DNA of 50,081 bases from NCBI RefSeq assembly GCF_012911015.1, contig NZ_WVVV01000008.1, positions 115,355 through 165,435 on the forward strand, written 5' to 3'. Shown piece after piece: positions 28,814 to 38,812 of the stretch. This stretch comes from Chelativorans sp. ZYF759 (lineage in GTDB: Bacteria > Pseudomonadota > Alphaproteobacteria > Rhizobiales > Rhizobiaceae). The stretch's first letter is position 1. Every line of letters starts with the position of its first letter. Position numbers and translations under genes: made by a program. The notes below the pieces were generated by a model. It was not told the DNA's origin. It saw nothing but the letters and a program-made list of their open reading frames with translations, and did no database searches.

Positions 28814-29281
28814 ATGAGCACCCAGACATTGCCCACCCTCGGCATCGTGCGCCTGCCGCATGGCGCGGATCTTGATCTGCCGGCCTACGAGACGGCGGGC
28901 GCGGCCGGCATGGATCTACGTGCCGCGGTGCCGGTAGACCGGCCGGTAATCCTTTTGCCCGGCCGTCGGGTGCTGGTGGCGACCGGCCTGGTGCTGGAGA
29001 TTCCCACCGGCTTCGAGGGGCAGGTGCGGCCGCGCTCCGGACTGGCGCTGAAACACGGCATTACCTGCCTCAACACACCGGGCACCATCGACAGCGACTA
29101 TCGCGGCGAATTGAAGATCATCCTCGTCAATCACGGCGACGAGGAGTTCCAGATCACGCGTGGCATGCGCATCGCGCAGATGGTCATTGCGCCGGTGGTG
29201 CAGGCGCGGATCGAGGAACGCACCCACGCTGCCGACACGGCCCGCGGGGCAGGCGGCTTCGGCTCCACCGGGGCCGACTGA
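28814..29281 (+). CDS. dut: dUTP diphosphatase
   Basis: This trimeric dUTPase keeps uracil out of DNA and supplies dUMP for dTMP synthesis. The 155-residue chain shows all five motifs: [48 protein letters not shown] and [10 protein letters not shown] near the C-terminus. It overlaps the following HAD gene by one base (TGATG), so the two are coupled. Confidence 0.97.
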   Translation: MSTQTLPTLGIVRLPHGADLDLPAYETAGAAGMDLRAAVPVDRPVILLPGRRVLVATGLVLEIPTGFEGQVRPRSGLALKHGITCLNTPGTIDSDYRGELKIILVNHGDEEFQITRGMRIAQMVIAPVVQARIEERTHAADTARGAGGFGSTGAD

Positions 29282-29964
29282 TGCAGCCGCCGGGGCTGGT
29301 GATCTTCGATTGCGACGGCGTGCTGGTCGACACCGAGACGCTGGCCAACCGTCGCCTGTCGGCGTGGCTGAGCGAAGCCGGCTATGCCATCTCCTACGAG
29401 GAATGCCGGAGGACCTTCTGCGGCCGCAGCATGAAATCGGTTCAGGAGGAGGTCGAGGCCACCGGCGTCCTGCTGGGCGATTTCGTCGACCGCTGGTACC
29501 GCGAGCTGCCGGGCCTCTTCGAAGAGGGGCTGGAGGCCGTCCCTCATGTCGAAGCGGCCGTGTTCGCGTTGAGGGATGCCGGCATCCCCTGGTGCGTTGC
29601 GTCGTCCGCCAATGTCGAGAAGATGCACCTGACGCTCGGCAGGACGGGCCTCCTCGTCCATTTCGAACACGCCCTGTTCAGCGCCAGCATGGTGGAACGC
29701 GGCAAGCCCTTTCCCGATCTTTTCCTCCATGCCGCCCGCACGCTGGGATTTTCGCCGCACGAATGTGTCGTGGTTGAAGATGCGGTGCCGGGCGTGCAGG
29801 CCGCACGCGCTGCCGGCATGCACGTCTTCGGCTATCACGGCGATCCGCTTTCGGACCGCGACGGGCTGGCGGCGGCCGGTGCTGTCCTGTTCGACGACAT
29901 GCGCGACCTTCCCTCCCTGATCGGGCTGGCGTCCCGCCACGAAGCTGACGGCGCCGCTGGCTGA
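29281..29964 (+). CDS. HAD-superfamily phosphatase, beta-phosphoglucomutase-like
   Basis: This 227-residue HAD subclass IA protein shows motif I FDCDGVLVDTE, a helical cap (about 18-85), motif II CVASSANVEK, motif III lysine in ERGKPFPDLFL and motif IV VVEDAVPGVQAA. Such enzymes dephosphorylate or isomerise sugar phosphates and other small phosphates; the substrate cannot be told. Coupling to dut suggests nothing firm about nucleotide metabolism, although a nucleotide-phosphate role is possible. Confidence 0.85.
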   Translation: MQPPGLVIFDCDGVLVDTETLANRRLSAWLSEAGYAISYEECRRTFCGRSMKSVQEEVEATGVLLGDFVDRWYRELPGLFEEGLEAVPHVEAAVFALRDAGIPWCVASSANVEKMHLTLGRTGLLVHFEHALFSASMVERGKPFPDLFLHAARTLGFSPHECVVVEDAVPGVQAARAAGMHVFGYHGDPLSDRDGLAAAGAVLFDDMRDLPSLIGLASRHEADGAAG

Positions 29965-30070
29965 CGGCAGCGATGTCAGGAGACGGGCCCTGGACCACCG
30001 GGGCCGCGTTGCTGGCCGGGCCAGCTGCCATTAGGCTCTCCCCGTCGAACCCCGGACGGGAGAACTGCCG

Positions 30071-30892
30071 ATGACCGACCTGAAGACCTTTCGTGCGCTG
30101 CATGACGGACCGGGCGCCTTCGTCATTCCCAATCCCTGGGATGTCGGCTCGGCCAGGCTGCTTTCCTCCATGGGCTTCAAGGCGCTGGCGACGACCAGCG
30201 CGGGCTACGCCTTTTCGCGCGGCCTGCCGGATGGCGGGGTCGACTTCGAAAACATGATCGGGCATTGCCGCGAACTCGTGGCGGCCACCGACCTGCCGGT
30301 GTCGGCCGATCTCGAGAACGGCAAGGGCGACAGCCCCGAAAGTGCCGGCGAGACGGTCTTCGCCGCCGGAAAGGTCGGGTTGGCCGGCTGCTCGATCGAA
30401 GACTATTCGAACGATCCGGCCCGCCCGATCTACGAATTCGAGCTGGCGGTGGAGCGCGTGGCCGCTGCGGTCGAAGCCGCGCGCGCCCTCGATCGGGATT
30501 TCGTCTTCACCGCGCGCGCCGAAAATCTTCTGCGCGGCATCAACGATCTCGACGACACCATCCGGCGGCTGCAGGCCTTCGAAAAGGCGGGCGCGGACGT
30601 GCTCTACGCCCCCGGCATCCGCGACATCGAGACAGTGCGCACGATCTGCCAGGCTGTGTCGAAGCCGGTCAACATCCTCGCCCAGCCCCACTTCACGCTT
30701 GCCGAACTGTCGGAGGCCGGTGCCCGCCGCGTCTCGCTCGGTTCCAAGCTGACGACAGCCGTCTTTGGCGCACTGCGCGCCGCGGCCTCGGAAATCTTGG
30801 AGAAGGGAACGTTCGGATTTGTCGCGGGCGAAATGCCGTTCGGCGAACTGCAGACGTTATTCGGCAACCATCCCACGAAATCCGTCGGTTGA
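30071..30892 (+). CDS. Isocitrate lyase/PEP mutase family protein
   Basis: This 273-residue TIM-barrel enzyme of the ICL/PEPM superfamily begins FRALHDGPGAFVIPNPWDVGSARLLSSMGFKALATTSAGYAFSRG. The acidic Mg-binding region reads PVSADLENGKG and is followed by GLAGCSIEDYS; the catalytic loop of true isocitrate lyases (KKCGH) is not present. Members include oxaloacetate decarboxylases, 2-methylisocitrate-type lyases and phosphonate-related mutases, and this shorter group is usually left unassigned. The ATG at 30071 follows GGGAGAA. Confidence 0.85.
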   Translation: MTDLKTFRALHDGPGAFVIPNPWDVGSARLLSSMGFKALATTSAGYAFSRGLPDGGVDFENMIGHCRELVAATDLPVSADLENGKGDSPESAGETVFAAGKVGLAGCSIEDYSNDPARPIYEFELAVERVAAAVEAARALDRDFVFTARAENLLRGINDLDDTIRRLQAFEKAGADVLYAPGIRDIETVRTICQAVSKPVNILAQPHFTLAELSEAGARRVSLGSKLTTAVFGALRAAASEILEKGTFGFVAGEMPFGELQTLFGNHPTKSVG

Positions 30893-31030
30893 ACCGCGGC
30901 CGCTGGACGAGCGCCGGCGTGCACAGGCCGGGCCCGGCCCGCGCATATAGTGGCGCTCGGGGCGATAGGTCGGCCAGAAAAATTCCCTGATCGCCGATGC
31001 GAGGCGAACGACGTTTGAAAAGAACGACAT
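30857..31030 (-). CDS. Doubtful small ORF overlapping the ICL-family gene end
   Basis: A 57-codon frame begins MSFFSNVVRLASAIREFFWPTYRPERHYMRG and then turns Arg/Ser-rich where it overlaps the last 36 bases of the opposite gene. AGGA stands about 10 bases before the ATG. The first 30 residues look protein-like (amphipathic, aromatic), the rest does not. I do not recognise it, and it may not be a gene. Confidence 0.25.
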   Translation of the reverse strand: MSFFSNVVRLASAIREFFWPTYRPERHYMRGPGPACARRRSSSGRGSTDGFRGMVAE

Positions 31031-31294
31031 GACGATATGTCCTTGAATGCCGGACGTCCCTTCCCGACAGCCTGAACAGTACACGTTCCAGATGAATCCA
31101 TTGTGAACGGTACGGCCAAGACTCGCGAATACGGCTCTCAAAAGCCGGAAACTGCGGGCAAATTCACGGCGGGATCGTGGCGCGTCCATGTTTGCCTCGA
31201 CCCTGTGGCAGGCGTGCCACAGCCGCGCCGGACTACGCCCCGAATCGCGGAGCGGCCCCACTTTCCCTGAAACAAAAACGGCTTGCCAAAAATA
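31031..31294. other. Gene-poor interval upstream of the stress gene
   Basis: Between about 30893 and 31410 there is no convincing gene apart from the doubtful frame at 30857-31030. The interval holds a perfect hairpin at 31203-31222 and, at its right end, the EcfG-type promoter. Base composition becomes more A-rich from 31265 on, near the promoter and ribosome-binding site. Confidence 0.5.
31203..31222. other. Perfect intergenic hairpin
   Basis: CTGTGGCA / TGCCACAG forms an 8-bp perfect stem around a 4-nt loop. No T-run follows on either strand. It lies 72 bases upstream of the EcfG -35 element and may be a protein-binding palindrome or an RNA hairpin. Confidence 0.4.
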
Positions 31295-31320
31295 GGAACT
31301 TGTCCGTGTCGCAAAGCGTT
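31295..31320 (+). promoter_or_regulatory. EcfG (general stress response) promoter
   Basis: GGAAC (31295-31299) and CGTT (31317-31320) are separated by 17 bases, the alphaproteobacterial EcfG consensus GGAAC-N16-17-CGTT. It lies about 90 bases upstream of the ferritin-like gene, whose family is often part of the general stress regulon. The PhyR-NepR-EcfG system itself is not in the window. Confidence 0.7.
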
Positions 31321-31410
31321 GGACGAGCAGCCTGACAACAGATGAAGCGCGCGCGGGTCAAACCCCGTCGCGGGCCTCCATCAACAAAAACAAAAGGAAG
31401 GACGTCGAAA

Positions 31411-31917
31411 ATGGGCCTTTTCAGCAAAGACATCAAAACGATGGACGACCTCTTCGTTCATACGCTCCGTGACATCTATTACGCGGAGAAGCAGATCGCC
31501 AAGAACCTCCCGAAAATGGTCGAGAAGGCCACCGACAGCGAATTGAAGAGCGGCTTCGAGACTCATCTCGCCGAAACCAAGGTCCAGATCGAGCGTCTCG
31601 AGGAAGTCTTCAAGCTGCATGGCGTGGAGGCCAAGGCCGTCAATTGCCCCGCGATCGATGGCATTCTGAAGGAAGCCGACGAGATTGCCGGTGAGGTTGA
31701 CGACTCGCATGTGCTCGATGCCGCGCTGGTGGCAGCAGCGCAGGCGGTAGAACACTATGAGATCACCCGCTACGGCTCGCTGGTCGCCTGGGCAAAGCAG
31801 CTCGGCCGTCCCGACTGTGCCGCCATCCTCGAGAAGAACCTCGCGGAGGAGAAGGCGACCGACAAGAAGCTGACCGGCCTCGCCGACAAGAAGGTGAATC
31901 TGGCCGCTGCGGAATAA
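31411..31917 (+). CDS. Ferritin-like DUF892 (YciE/YciF) stress protein
   Basis: This 168-residue four-helix-bundle protein starts MGLFSKDIKTMDDLFVHTLRDIYYAEKQIAKNLPKMVEKA. The carboxylate/histidine pairs of a ferritin-like centre are visible: Tyr-Tyr-Ala-Glu-Lys-Gln, ETHLAETKVQIERLEEVF and ALVAAAQAVEHYEITRYGSL. The family occurs among stress-induced proteins and binds a dinuclear metal site; the biochemical role is not settled. The ATG at 31411 has an AAGGAAGGA site 8-16 bases upstream, and an EcfG promoter precedes it. Confidence 0.9.
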   Translation: MGLFSKDIKTMDDLFVHTLRDIYYAEKQIAKNLPKMVEKATDSELKSGFETHLAETKVQIERLEEVFKLHGVEAKAVNCPAIDGILKEADEIAGEVDDSHVLDAALVAAAQAVEHYEITRYGSLVAWAKQLGRPDCAAILEKNLAEEKATDKKLTGLADKKVNLAAAE

Positions 31918-31923
31918 CGACAA

Positions 31924-31941
31924 AGCCGGCGCCTGCCGGCT
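31924..31941 (+). terminator. Hairpin after the DUF892 gene
   Basis: AGCCGGC / GCCGGCT forms a 7-bp stem with a 4-nt loop 6 bases after the stop; GGATTT follows, without a real T-run. It is a likely transcript end or 3' stabiliser. Confidence 0.45.
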
Positions 31942-31976
31942 GGATTTGCCTGTCGCCGTTATCCCGACCTACGGTA

Positions 31977-32061
31977 TCCGAAGCGGCAACGGGCAAGCCG
32001 CCCCCACGCGGCAGTCTCCTTCTCCCCCGTTTCGGATGCGAGCGGGATAGCGGGGAGAAGG
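31977..32061 (+). other. Interlocked inverted repeats upstream of the Mrp gene
   Basis: Two stems share their middle arms. TCCGAAGCGG (31977-31986) pairs with CCGTTTCGGA (32027-32036; one G-T pair), and CCTTCTCCCC (32018-32027) pairs perfectly with GGGGAGAAGG (32052-32061). The arms overlap by one base and interleave, so the RNA could form a pseudoknot or switch between two hairpins about 90 bases before the start codon. Confidence 0.4.
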
Positions 32062-32149
32062 CGCCGGGCGTGATGCCCGGTTGTCCCGGTCCGTCCGCCC
32101 CATTAAGTGTGTGCCATGTACACGAGCAGGGGCTGATGCGGATTTCATC

Positions 32150-33304
32150 ATGGCAATAACCAAAGAAGCGGTCCTCGATCGCCTTCGCACCATCCAGGGG
32201 CCGGAGTTCGAAGGCGATATCGTCTCCCTCGGGCTCGTCTCCGACATCTTCATTGCCGACGGCAAGGTCTTCTTCTCCATTACCGTTCCCGCCGAACGCG
32301 CGCGCGAGCTTGAACCGCTGCGCGCGGCCGCCGAGCGCGTGGTGCGCGGTATGGAGGGGGTCGTGGGTGCGACGGTCGCGCTCACCGCCGAACGCAAGGG
32401 CGGCGGCATGGAGGCCCCGCCTCCGCCTCGTCCGGCGCCGCGCCCCGCCGCCGCACCACAACGTCCCGCCGCGCCGGCCGGCCGGCAGTCCGGCAAGCGT
32501 GGCGTGCCGGGCATCGCATCCATCATCGCGGTCGCAAGCGGCAAGGGCGGCGTCGGCAAATCCACGACAGCCGTCAACCTCGCGCTGGGGCTCGCGGCGG
32601 AGGGCCTGAAGGTCGGTATTCTCGATGCCGACATCTATGGGCCATCCCTGCCGCGCCTCCTCGGCCTTAAGGGCAAGCCAGAGACCGTGGACGGCAAGGT
32701 GCTCAAGCCGATGGAGGCCTTCGGGCTCAAGGCGATGTCGATGGGCTTCCTCGTCGAGGAGGAGACGCCGATGATCTGGCGCGGGCCGATGGTAATGTCG
32801 GCACTGACCCAGATGCTGCGCGAGGTCGCATGGGGCGAACTCGACATTCTCGTGGTCGACATGCCCCCCGGCACCGGCGACGCCCAGCTCACCATGGCCC
32901 AGCAGGTGCCCCTTGCCGGTGCCGTGATCGTCTCCACGCCGCAGGATCTCGCGCTTATCGACGCGCGCAAGGGCCTCAACATGTTCAAGAAGGTCGAGGT
33001 CCCGCTGCTCGGCATCGTGGAGAACATGAGCTATTTCCTCGCGCCCGACACCGGCAACCGCTACGATATTTTCGGCCATGGCGGCGCGAAATCCGAGGCT
33101 GAACGTCTTGACGTGCCTTTCCTCGGCGAGGTTCCCCTCACCATGGATGTCCGCGAAACGTCGGACGCGGGAACGCCCGTCGGCGTATCCGACCCGGAAG
33201 GCGCGCAGTCCAAGGTCTATCGCGGGATCGCACAACGCGTCCTGGCAGAACTCGCCAGGCACCAGGCCGGCGGCGGGAGCGGGCCCGAAATCGTTTTCGA
33301 ATGA
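32150..33304 (+). CDS. Mrp/ApbC-family Fe-S cluster carrier ATPase
   Basis: This 384-residue P-loop protein carries and delivers Fe-S clusters. An N-terminal MIP18-like domain (about 1-80, LRTIQGPEFEGDIVSLGLVSDI) is followed by a Pro/Ala-rich linker (about 85-115) and the ATPase domain with the deviant Walker A VASGKGGVGKST, switch I DADIYGPSLP, and VVDMPPGTGD. The cluster-binding CxxC usually seen near the C-terminus of Mrp/NBP35 is not present here; the corresponding region reads ENMSYFLAPDTGNRYDIFGHGGA, with Tyr-Phe-Leu-Ala where ENMSYFxCP is common. The ATG at 32150 gives the normal N-terminus. Confidence 0.88.
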   Translation: MAITKEAVLDRLRTIQGPEFEGDIVSLGLVSDIFIADGKVFFSITVPAERARELEPLRAAAERVVRGMEGVVGATVALTAERKGGGMEAPPPPRPAPRPAAAPQRPAAPAGRQSGKRGVPGIASIIAVASGKGGVGKSTTAVNLALGLAAEGLKVGILDADIYGPSLPRLLGLKGKPETVDGKVLKPMEAFGLKAMSMGFLVEEETPMIWRGPMVMSALTQMLREVAWGELDILVVDMPPGTGDAQLTMAQQVPLAGAVIVSTPQDLALIDARKGLNMFKKVEVPLLGIVENMSYFLAPDTGNRYDIFGHGGAKSEAERLDVPFLGEVPLTMDVRETSDAGTPVGVSDPEGAQSKVYRGIAQRVLAELARHQAGGGSGPEIVFE

Positions 33305-33333
33305 CGCTGCCTGCGGGCAGGGGAGGGGAAAGA

Positions 33334-34125
33334 ATGAACGAAGCACCCGTCATCCATGAGCGGCGCGACGGCTATCATGTCCTCACGCTCAATCGGCCGG
33401 ACCGGCTGAACTCCTTCAACGAGGCCCAGCATCTGGCGCTGCGTGCGGCCCTCGAGGAATGTGCGGCCGATGCGGCGTGCGGTGCCGTGCTTCTGACCGG
33501 CGCGGGCCGCGGCTTCTGCGCGGGGCAGGATCTTTCCGACCGTGATCCCACGATCCAGGGAGAAAGCCCCGATCTCGGCATGACGCTCGAGACCTATTAC
33601 AACCCGCTGGTGCGCCAGATTCGCGGCATGGAAAAGCCCGTCATCTGTGCGGTGAATGGCGTGGCGGCCGGCGCGGGTGCCAATATCGCCTTCGCCTGCG
33701 ACATCGTGCTGGCGGCGAAATCGGCGAAATTCATCCAGGCATTCTCGAAGATCGGCCTGATCCCCGATGCGGGCGGCACATGGTGGCTGACCCGCCATCT
33801 CGGCGAGGCTCGCGCGAAGGCTCTGGCGCTCACGGCGACCCCGCTGCCCGCCGAGGACGCTGCGGCCTGGGGGCTGATCTGGAAGGCCGTCGACGACGAC
33901 CGGCTGATGGTCGAGGCGGTAGCATTGGCCGAGGGCTTTGCCGCCGGCCCGACCCGCGCCTATGCGCTGACGAAGCAGGCGATCCACGCCGCATCCGCCA
34001 ACGGGCTGGAAGATCAGCTGGAGGTCGAACGCAACCTCCAGCGCGAGGCCGGATGGTCCGACGACTACAAGGAAGGCGTCAAGGCATTCCTGGAGAAGCG
34101 ACCGGCCAATTTCCGCAAGGGATGA
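33334..34125 (+). CDS. paaG: 2-(1,2-epoxy-1,2-dihydrophenyl)acetyl-CoA isomerase
   Basis: This crotonase-fold protein of 263 residues is very like PaaG: LTLNRPDRLNSFNEAQH, oxyanion segments LLTGAGRGFCAGQDLSDRD and ICAVNGVAAGAGANIAFACDIV, and the catalytic-site stretch AFSKIGLIPDAGGTWWLTRHLG. PaaG isomerises ring-1,2-epoxyphenylacetyl-CoA to an oxepin in aerobic phenylacetate breakdown. No other paa gene is adjacent. An earlier ATG at 33301 overlaps the Mrp gene, but 33334 is preceded by GGGGAGGGGAAA and is preferred. Confidence 0.85.
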   Translation: MNEAPVIHERRDGYHVLTLNRPDRLNSFNEAQHLALRAALEECAADAACGAVLLTGAGRGFCAGQDLSDRDPTIQGESPDLGMTLETYYNPLVRQIRGMEKPVICAVNGVAAGAGANIAFACDIVLAAKSAKFIQAFSKIGLIPDAGGTWWLTRHLGEARAKALALTATPLPAEDAAAWGLIWKAVDDDRLMVEAVALAEGFAAGPTRAYALTKQAIHAASANGLEDQLEVERNLQREAGWSDDYKEGVKAFLEKRPANFRKG

Positions 34126-34137
34126 GGCCGGCGCGCC

Positions 34138-35265
34138 CTACGAACGTTCGCCGAAGGATTCGAAGAAATCCTTCATGCGGCTGAAGAAGCCGGAAGATTG
34201 AGGGCTGTTCTCCTTGGAAGACAGCTCTTCGAACTCCTCGAGCAGCTCGCGCTGGCGTTTGGTCAGGTTCTGGGGCGTCTCGACGGCGACCTGGATGTAG
34301 AGATCGCCCATACTGGCCTGCCTAAGCACCGGCATGCCCTTGCCCTTCAACCGGAACTGACGCCCGTTCTGGGTGCCCTCGGTCACCTTGACGCGGGTTT
34401 GCGTCCCGTCGAGCGTCGTCACCTCGAAAGCACCGCCGAGTGCCGCCGTGGTCATCGAAATCGGCACCTTGCAGTAGAGGTCCGAGCCGTCGCGCTGGAA
34501 GAACTCGTGCGGCTTCACGGACAGGAAGATGTAGAGGTCGCCCGAAGGTCCGCCGCGCAGTCCCGCCTCGCCCTCGCCGGCAAGCCGGATGCGTGTGCCG
34601 TCGTCAATGCCCGCCGGAATGTTGACCGACAGCGAGCGCTCCTCGACCACGCGCCCCTGGCCCGAACATTTGGGGCAGGGGTCCTCGATCGTCTGGCCGC
34701 GACCCTGGCATTGGGGGCAGGCGCGTTCGATGGAAAAGAAGCCCTGCGTGGCGCGTACACGTCCCGTGCCCGAACACATCGAACAGGTGGTCGGCTGGGT
34801 TCCGGCCCGCGCGCCCGAACCCGAGCACTCCTCGCATGTCATGGAAGCAGGCACGCGCACTTCGGCAGTCTTGCCGGTGAAGGCTTCCTCGAGCGTGATT
34901 TCCATGTTGTAGCGCAGATCCGCGCCGCGGTCGCGACCACCGGACCGGCGGCGGCCGCCGCCCATCATGTCGCCGAAGAATTCCTCGAAGATGTCGGCGA
35001 ACCCGCCGCCTCCAAAGCCCTGGGCACCCCCCATGCCGCCATTCTCGAAGGCGGCATGGCCGAAGCGGTCGTAGGCGGCCCGCTTCTGCGGGTCCTTCAA
35101 CGCCTCGTAGGCCTCGTTGATTTCCTTGAACTTGTGTTCCGCTGCCTCGTCGCCGGGGTTGCGGTCGGGATGGTACTTCATGGCCATCTTGCGATAGGCG
35201 CTTTTCAGCTCCGCATCGCTGGCACCCTTGGCTACCCCGAGTGTTGAATAGAAGTCGGCCTTCAT
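34138..35265 (-). CDS. dnaJ: Chaperone DnaJ
   Basis: This class I Hsp40 of 375 residues stimulates DnaK ATPase and delivers clients. It has a J domain (1-70, HPD in [11 protein letters not shown]), a Gly/Phe-rich stretch (about 75-105, [24 protein letters not shown]), four zinc-binding repeats ([32 protein letters not shown]; about 145-205) and the C-terminal client-binding domain. It lies downstream of dnaK on the same strand with a 178-base gap that holds a hairpin. Confidence 0.97.
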   Translation of the reverse strand: MKADFYSTLGVAKGASDAELKSAYRKMAMKYHPDRNPGDEAAEHKFKEINEAYEALKDPQKRAAYDRFGHAAFENGGMGGAQGFGGGGFADIFEEFFGDMMGGGRRRSGGRDRGADLRYNMEITLEEAFTGKTAEVRVPASMTCEECSGSGARAGTQPTTCSMCSGTGRVRATQGFFSIERACPQCQGRGQTIEDPCPKCSGQGRVVEERSLSVNIPAGIDDGTRIRLAGEGEAGLRGGPSGDLYIFLSVKPHEFFQRDGSDLYCKVPISMTTAALGGAFEVTTLDGTQTRVKVTEGTQNGRQFRLKGKGMPVLRQASMGDLYIQVAVETPQNLTKRQRELLEEFEELSSKENSPQSSGFFSRMKDFFESFGERS

Positions 35266-35400
35266 GCTCGCTCTCGGCTGGCTGTCCCGCTCTTGCTCCC
35301 GCCGCGGCTGGTGGAACCCTGCATCGATTTAGGAAATCGCGCCGTTATACGCCAGTGCGGTTATGCCGGGTGAGGAAGCTTTTCCCGGCCCGGGAAGAAG

Positions 35401-35424
35401 GAACCCGGCGCGTAGGCCGGGCTC
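35401..35424 (-). terminator. Hairpin between dnaK and dnaJ
   Basis: On the minus strand GAGCCCGGC / GCCGGGTTC (9 bp, one G-T pair) closes a 6-nt loop, followed by CTTCTTC. It stands 20 bases after the dnaK stop and would act as a partial terminator or stabiliser, keeping dnaJ below dnaK. A second palindrome TTCCCGGCCCGGGAA lies at 35382-35396. Confidence 0.45.
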
Positions 35425-35443
35425 CTGTTGCTGATGCGCCGGA

Positions 35444-37363
<1,920 letters not shown>

Positions 37364-37491
37364 TTTTCTCTTCTCTCCGTCTAGCAGGCCGTCTTGGACC
37401 CTTGCGAGGCGTTCCGGACGACGACCCCTTGGTTGTCGCGAAAACTGGCGTGCCCTGGCTTGCGCCCCACGGGCCCGCTTGGTTGGCGCGT

Positions 37492-37520
37492 ATATAAGAA
37501 CAGGCCAAAAGTCTCGCAAG
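37492..37520 (-). promoter_or_regulatory. Heat-shock (sigma-32) promoter of dnaK
   Basis: On the minus strand CTTGCG (37520-37515) and CTTATAT followed by ACG (37498-37492) are 16 bases apart. This fits the alphaproteobacterial sigma-32 pattern CTTG-N16-18-CYTATNTNNG. Transcription would start about 120 bases before dnaK. Confidence 0.65.
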
Positions 37521-37610
37521 CCGGGAACCTTGGGGAAAAATTCTTCTGCGCATGCGACCTGCGGCAGGCGGCCACTGCCAATCCCCGAAACAACCACCCA
37601 TATTGGTGCC

Positions 37611-38735
37611 ATGAACGGACGCACTCCCTCTCATCCGCTGCACGGCCATCGGACGCTGAACATTGTCCACACCTGGCTGCTCGCGGCCGGCAGCTTCGCG
37701 CTCCTGGCCGTCACCGCCTATGTTTTCGCGGGCGGGGTGGGCGTTGTCATGGCGCTGGCCTTCGGCACGCTCACCGTAGCGCTTGTCGGGAGGGTGAGCC
37801 CGAAGATGGTGCTCGCCATGTACAAGGCCGCGCCCGTCCCCCGGCAGAGATTTCCCGAGGGCCATGCCATTATCGACGAACTGGCGGCGCGCGCGGGCCT
37901 GCCTGCGGTGCCGAAGCTTCACGTCGTGCCCTCGCGCATGCTCAACGCGTTTGCCGTGGGACGCCGCGAGGATTCGGCCATCGCCGTCACCGACGGACTG
38001 ATTCGCGCCCTCTCGCTGCGCGAACTGGCCGGCGTGCTCGCCCACGAGGTCAGCCATATCGCGCACGAGGATCTGCGCGTCATGGCCTTCGCCGACATGG
38101 TCTCGCGCTACACCTCCTTCATGTCGACCTTCGGCATCCTGACGCTTTTCATCAACATCGGCTTCATGGCCGGCGGATACGAGGTGCAGGTCCCCTGGAT
38201 CGCGGTGCTGATTCTGGTGCTCTCGCCCACCATTGGAGGACTCCTGCAGATGGCGCTTTCGCGCACGCGCGAATTCGACGCGGATCTTGGCGCAGCTCAG
38301 CTGACCGGCGATCCCGACGGGCTGGCGTCAGCGCTGGTCAAGCTCGAGACGGCGCAACGACGCCAGTGGGAGGCGATGATGCTGCCAGGCGGGCGCATCC
38401 CGGATCCCTCGCTTCTGCGAACCCATCCGCCGACCGATCAGCGTGTCGCGCGGCTGATGTCGCTGAAGGTGCCCCATGGGGAGACTCCCGAGCCGGCCCT
38501 GCCTGCCCCATCGCGGCGGCGGCCGCCCGCGGGGCCATCCGTCCCCATCATCCCCCGCGCCATCGGTCGGCGCCACCTTGAGGATATGCGCAGAATTGCG
38601 GAAATGCTCGAGCGTGCCGGCATTCGCCCCATCCACGGGGCAGCGGCCGGCGAGCGCCCCGCGGGCCGCGACGGCCTCTGCCAGCCCGAGCGAGGGCCGC
38701 GCCTGCGCATCCGGCGGGGCGGTGTCTGGTGGTAG
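37611..38735 (+). CDS. M48-family (HtpX-like) membrane metalloprotease
   Basis: This 374-residue integral membrane protease has two hydrophobic segments near the N-terminus (about 22-40, 42-62), the zinc motif HEVSH in [16 protein letters not shown], two more hydrophobic segments (about 175-215) and the third zinc ligand in [13 protein letters not shown]. The last 90 residues are Pro/Arg-rich and probably disordered. HtpX-like proteases degrade misfolded membrane proteins. Its start is 252 bases from that of the divergent dnaK, so stress control is plausible, though no sigma-32 site is clear on this strand. Confidence 0.85.
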   Translation: MNGRTPSHPLHGHRTLNIVHTWLLAAGSFALLAVTAYVFAGGVGVVMALAFGTLTVALVGRVSPKMVLAMYKAAPVPRQRFPEGHAIIDELAARAGLPAVPKLHVVPSRMLNAFAVGRREDSAIAVTDGLIRALSLRELAGVLAHEVSHIAHEDLRVMAFADMVSRYTSFMSTFGILTLFINIGFMAGGYEVQVPWIAVLILVLSPTIGGLLQMALSRTREFDADLGAAQLTGDPDGLASALVKLETAQRRQWEAMMLPGGRIPDPSLLRTHPPTDQRVARLMSLKVPHGETPEPALPAPSRRRPPAGPSVPIIPRAIGRRHLEDMRRIAEMLERAGIRPIHGAAAGERPAGRDGLCQPERGPRLRIRRGGVWW

Positions 38736-38736
38736 C

Positions 38737-38782
38737 GAACAGCCTGTTCAACATTGCTGAACTGGCACGGCGGCGTTCGAAT
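38737..38782 (+). promoter_or_regulatory. Operator and promoter of the LLM oxidoreductase genes
   Basis: Three overlapping half-sites form GAACA-gcc-TGTTCA-acattgc-TGAAC (38737-38762). A sigma-70-like pair, TTGCTG (38754-38759) and TCGAAT (38777-38782) with 17 bases between, overlaps the right half. A repressor bound here would cover the -35. The regulator is unknown. Confidence 0.45.
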
Positions 38783-38812
38783 CCTTAGGTGGGTCGAAAG
38801 CGGAGACGGAAC

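Noticed and set aside
29965-30070. Possible promoter before the isocitrate-lyase-family gene
   Set aside because: TTGCTG and CATTAG occur but their spacing (about 14 bases) does not fit a sigma-70 promoter.
31138-31436. Two overlapping small minus-strand frames before the DUF892 gene
   Set aside because: They cross the EcfG promoter and the ribosome-binding site, and their products look random.
38737-38762. LexA (SOS) box reading of the GAAC half-sites
   Set aside because: Alphaproteobacterial LexA sites are direct repeats GAAC-N7-GAAC or GTTC-N7-GTTC; the spacing and orientation here do not fit.
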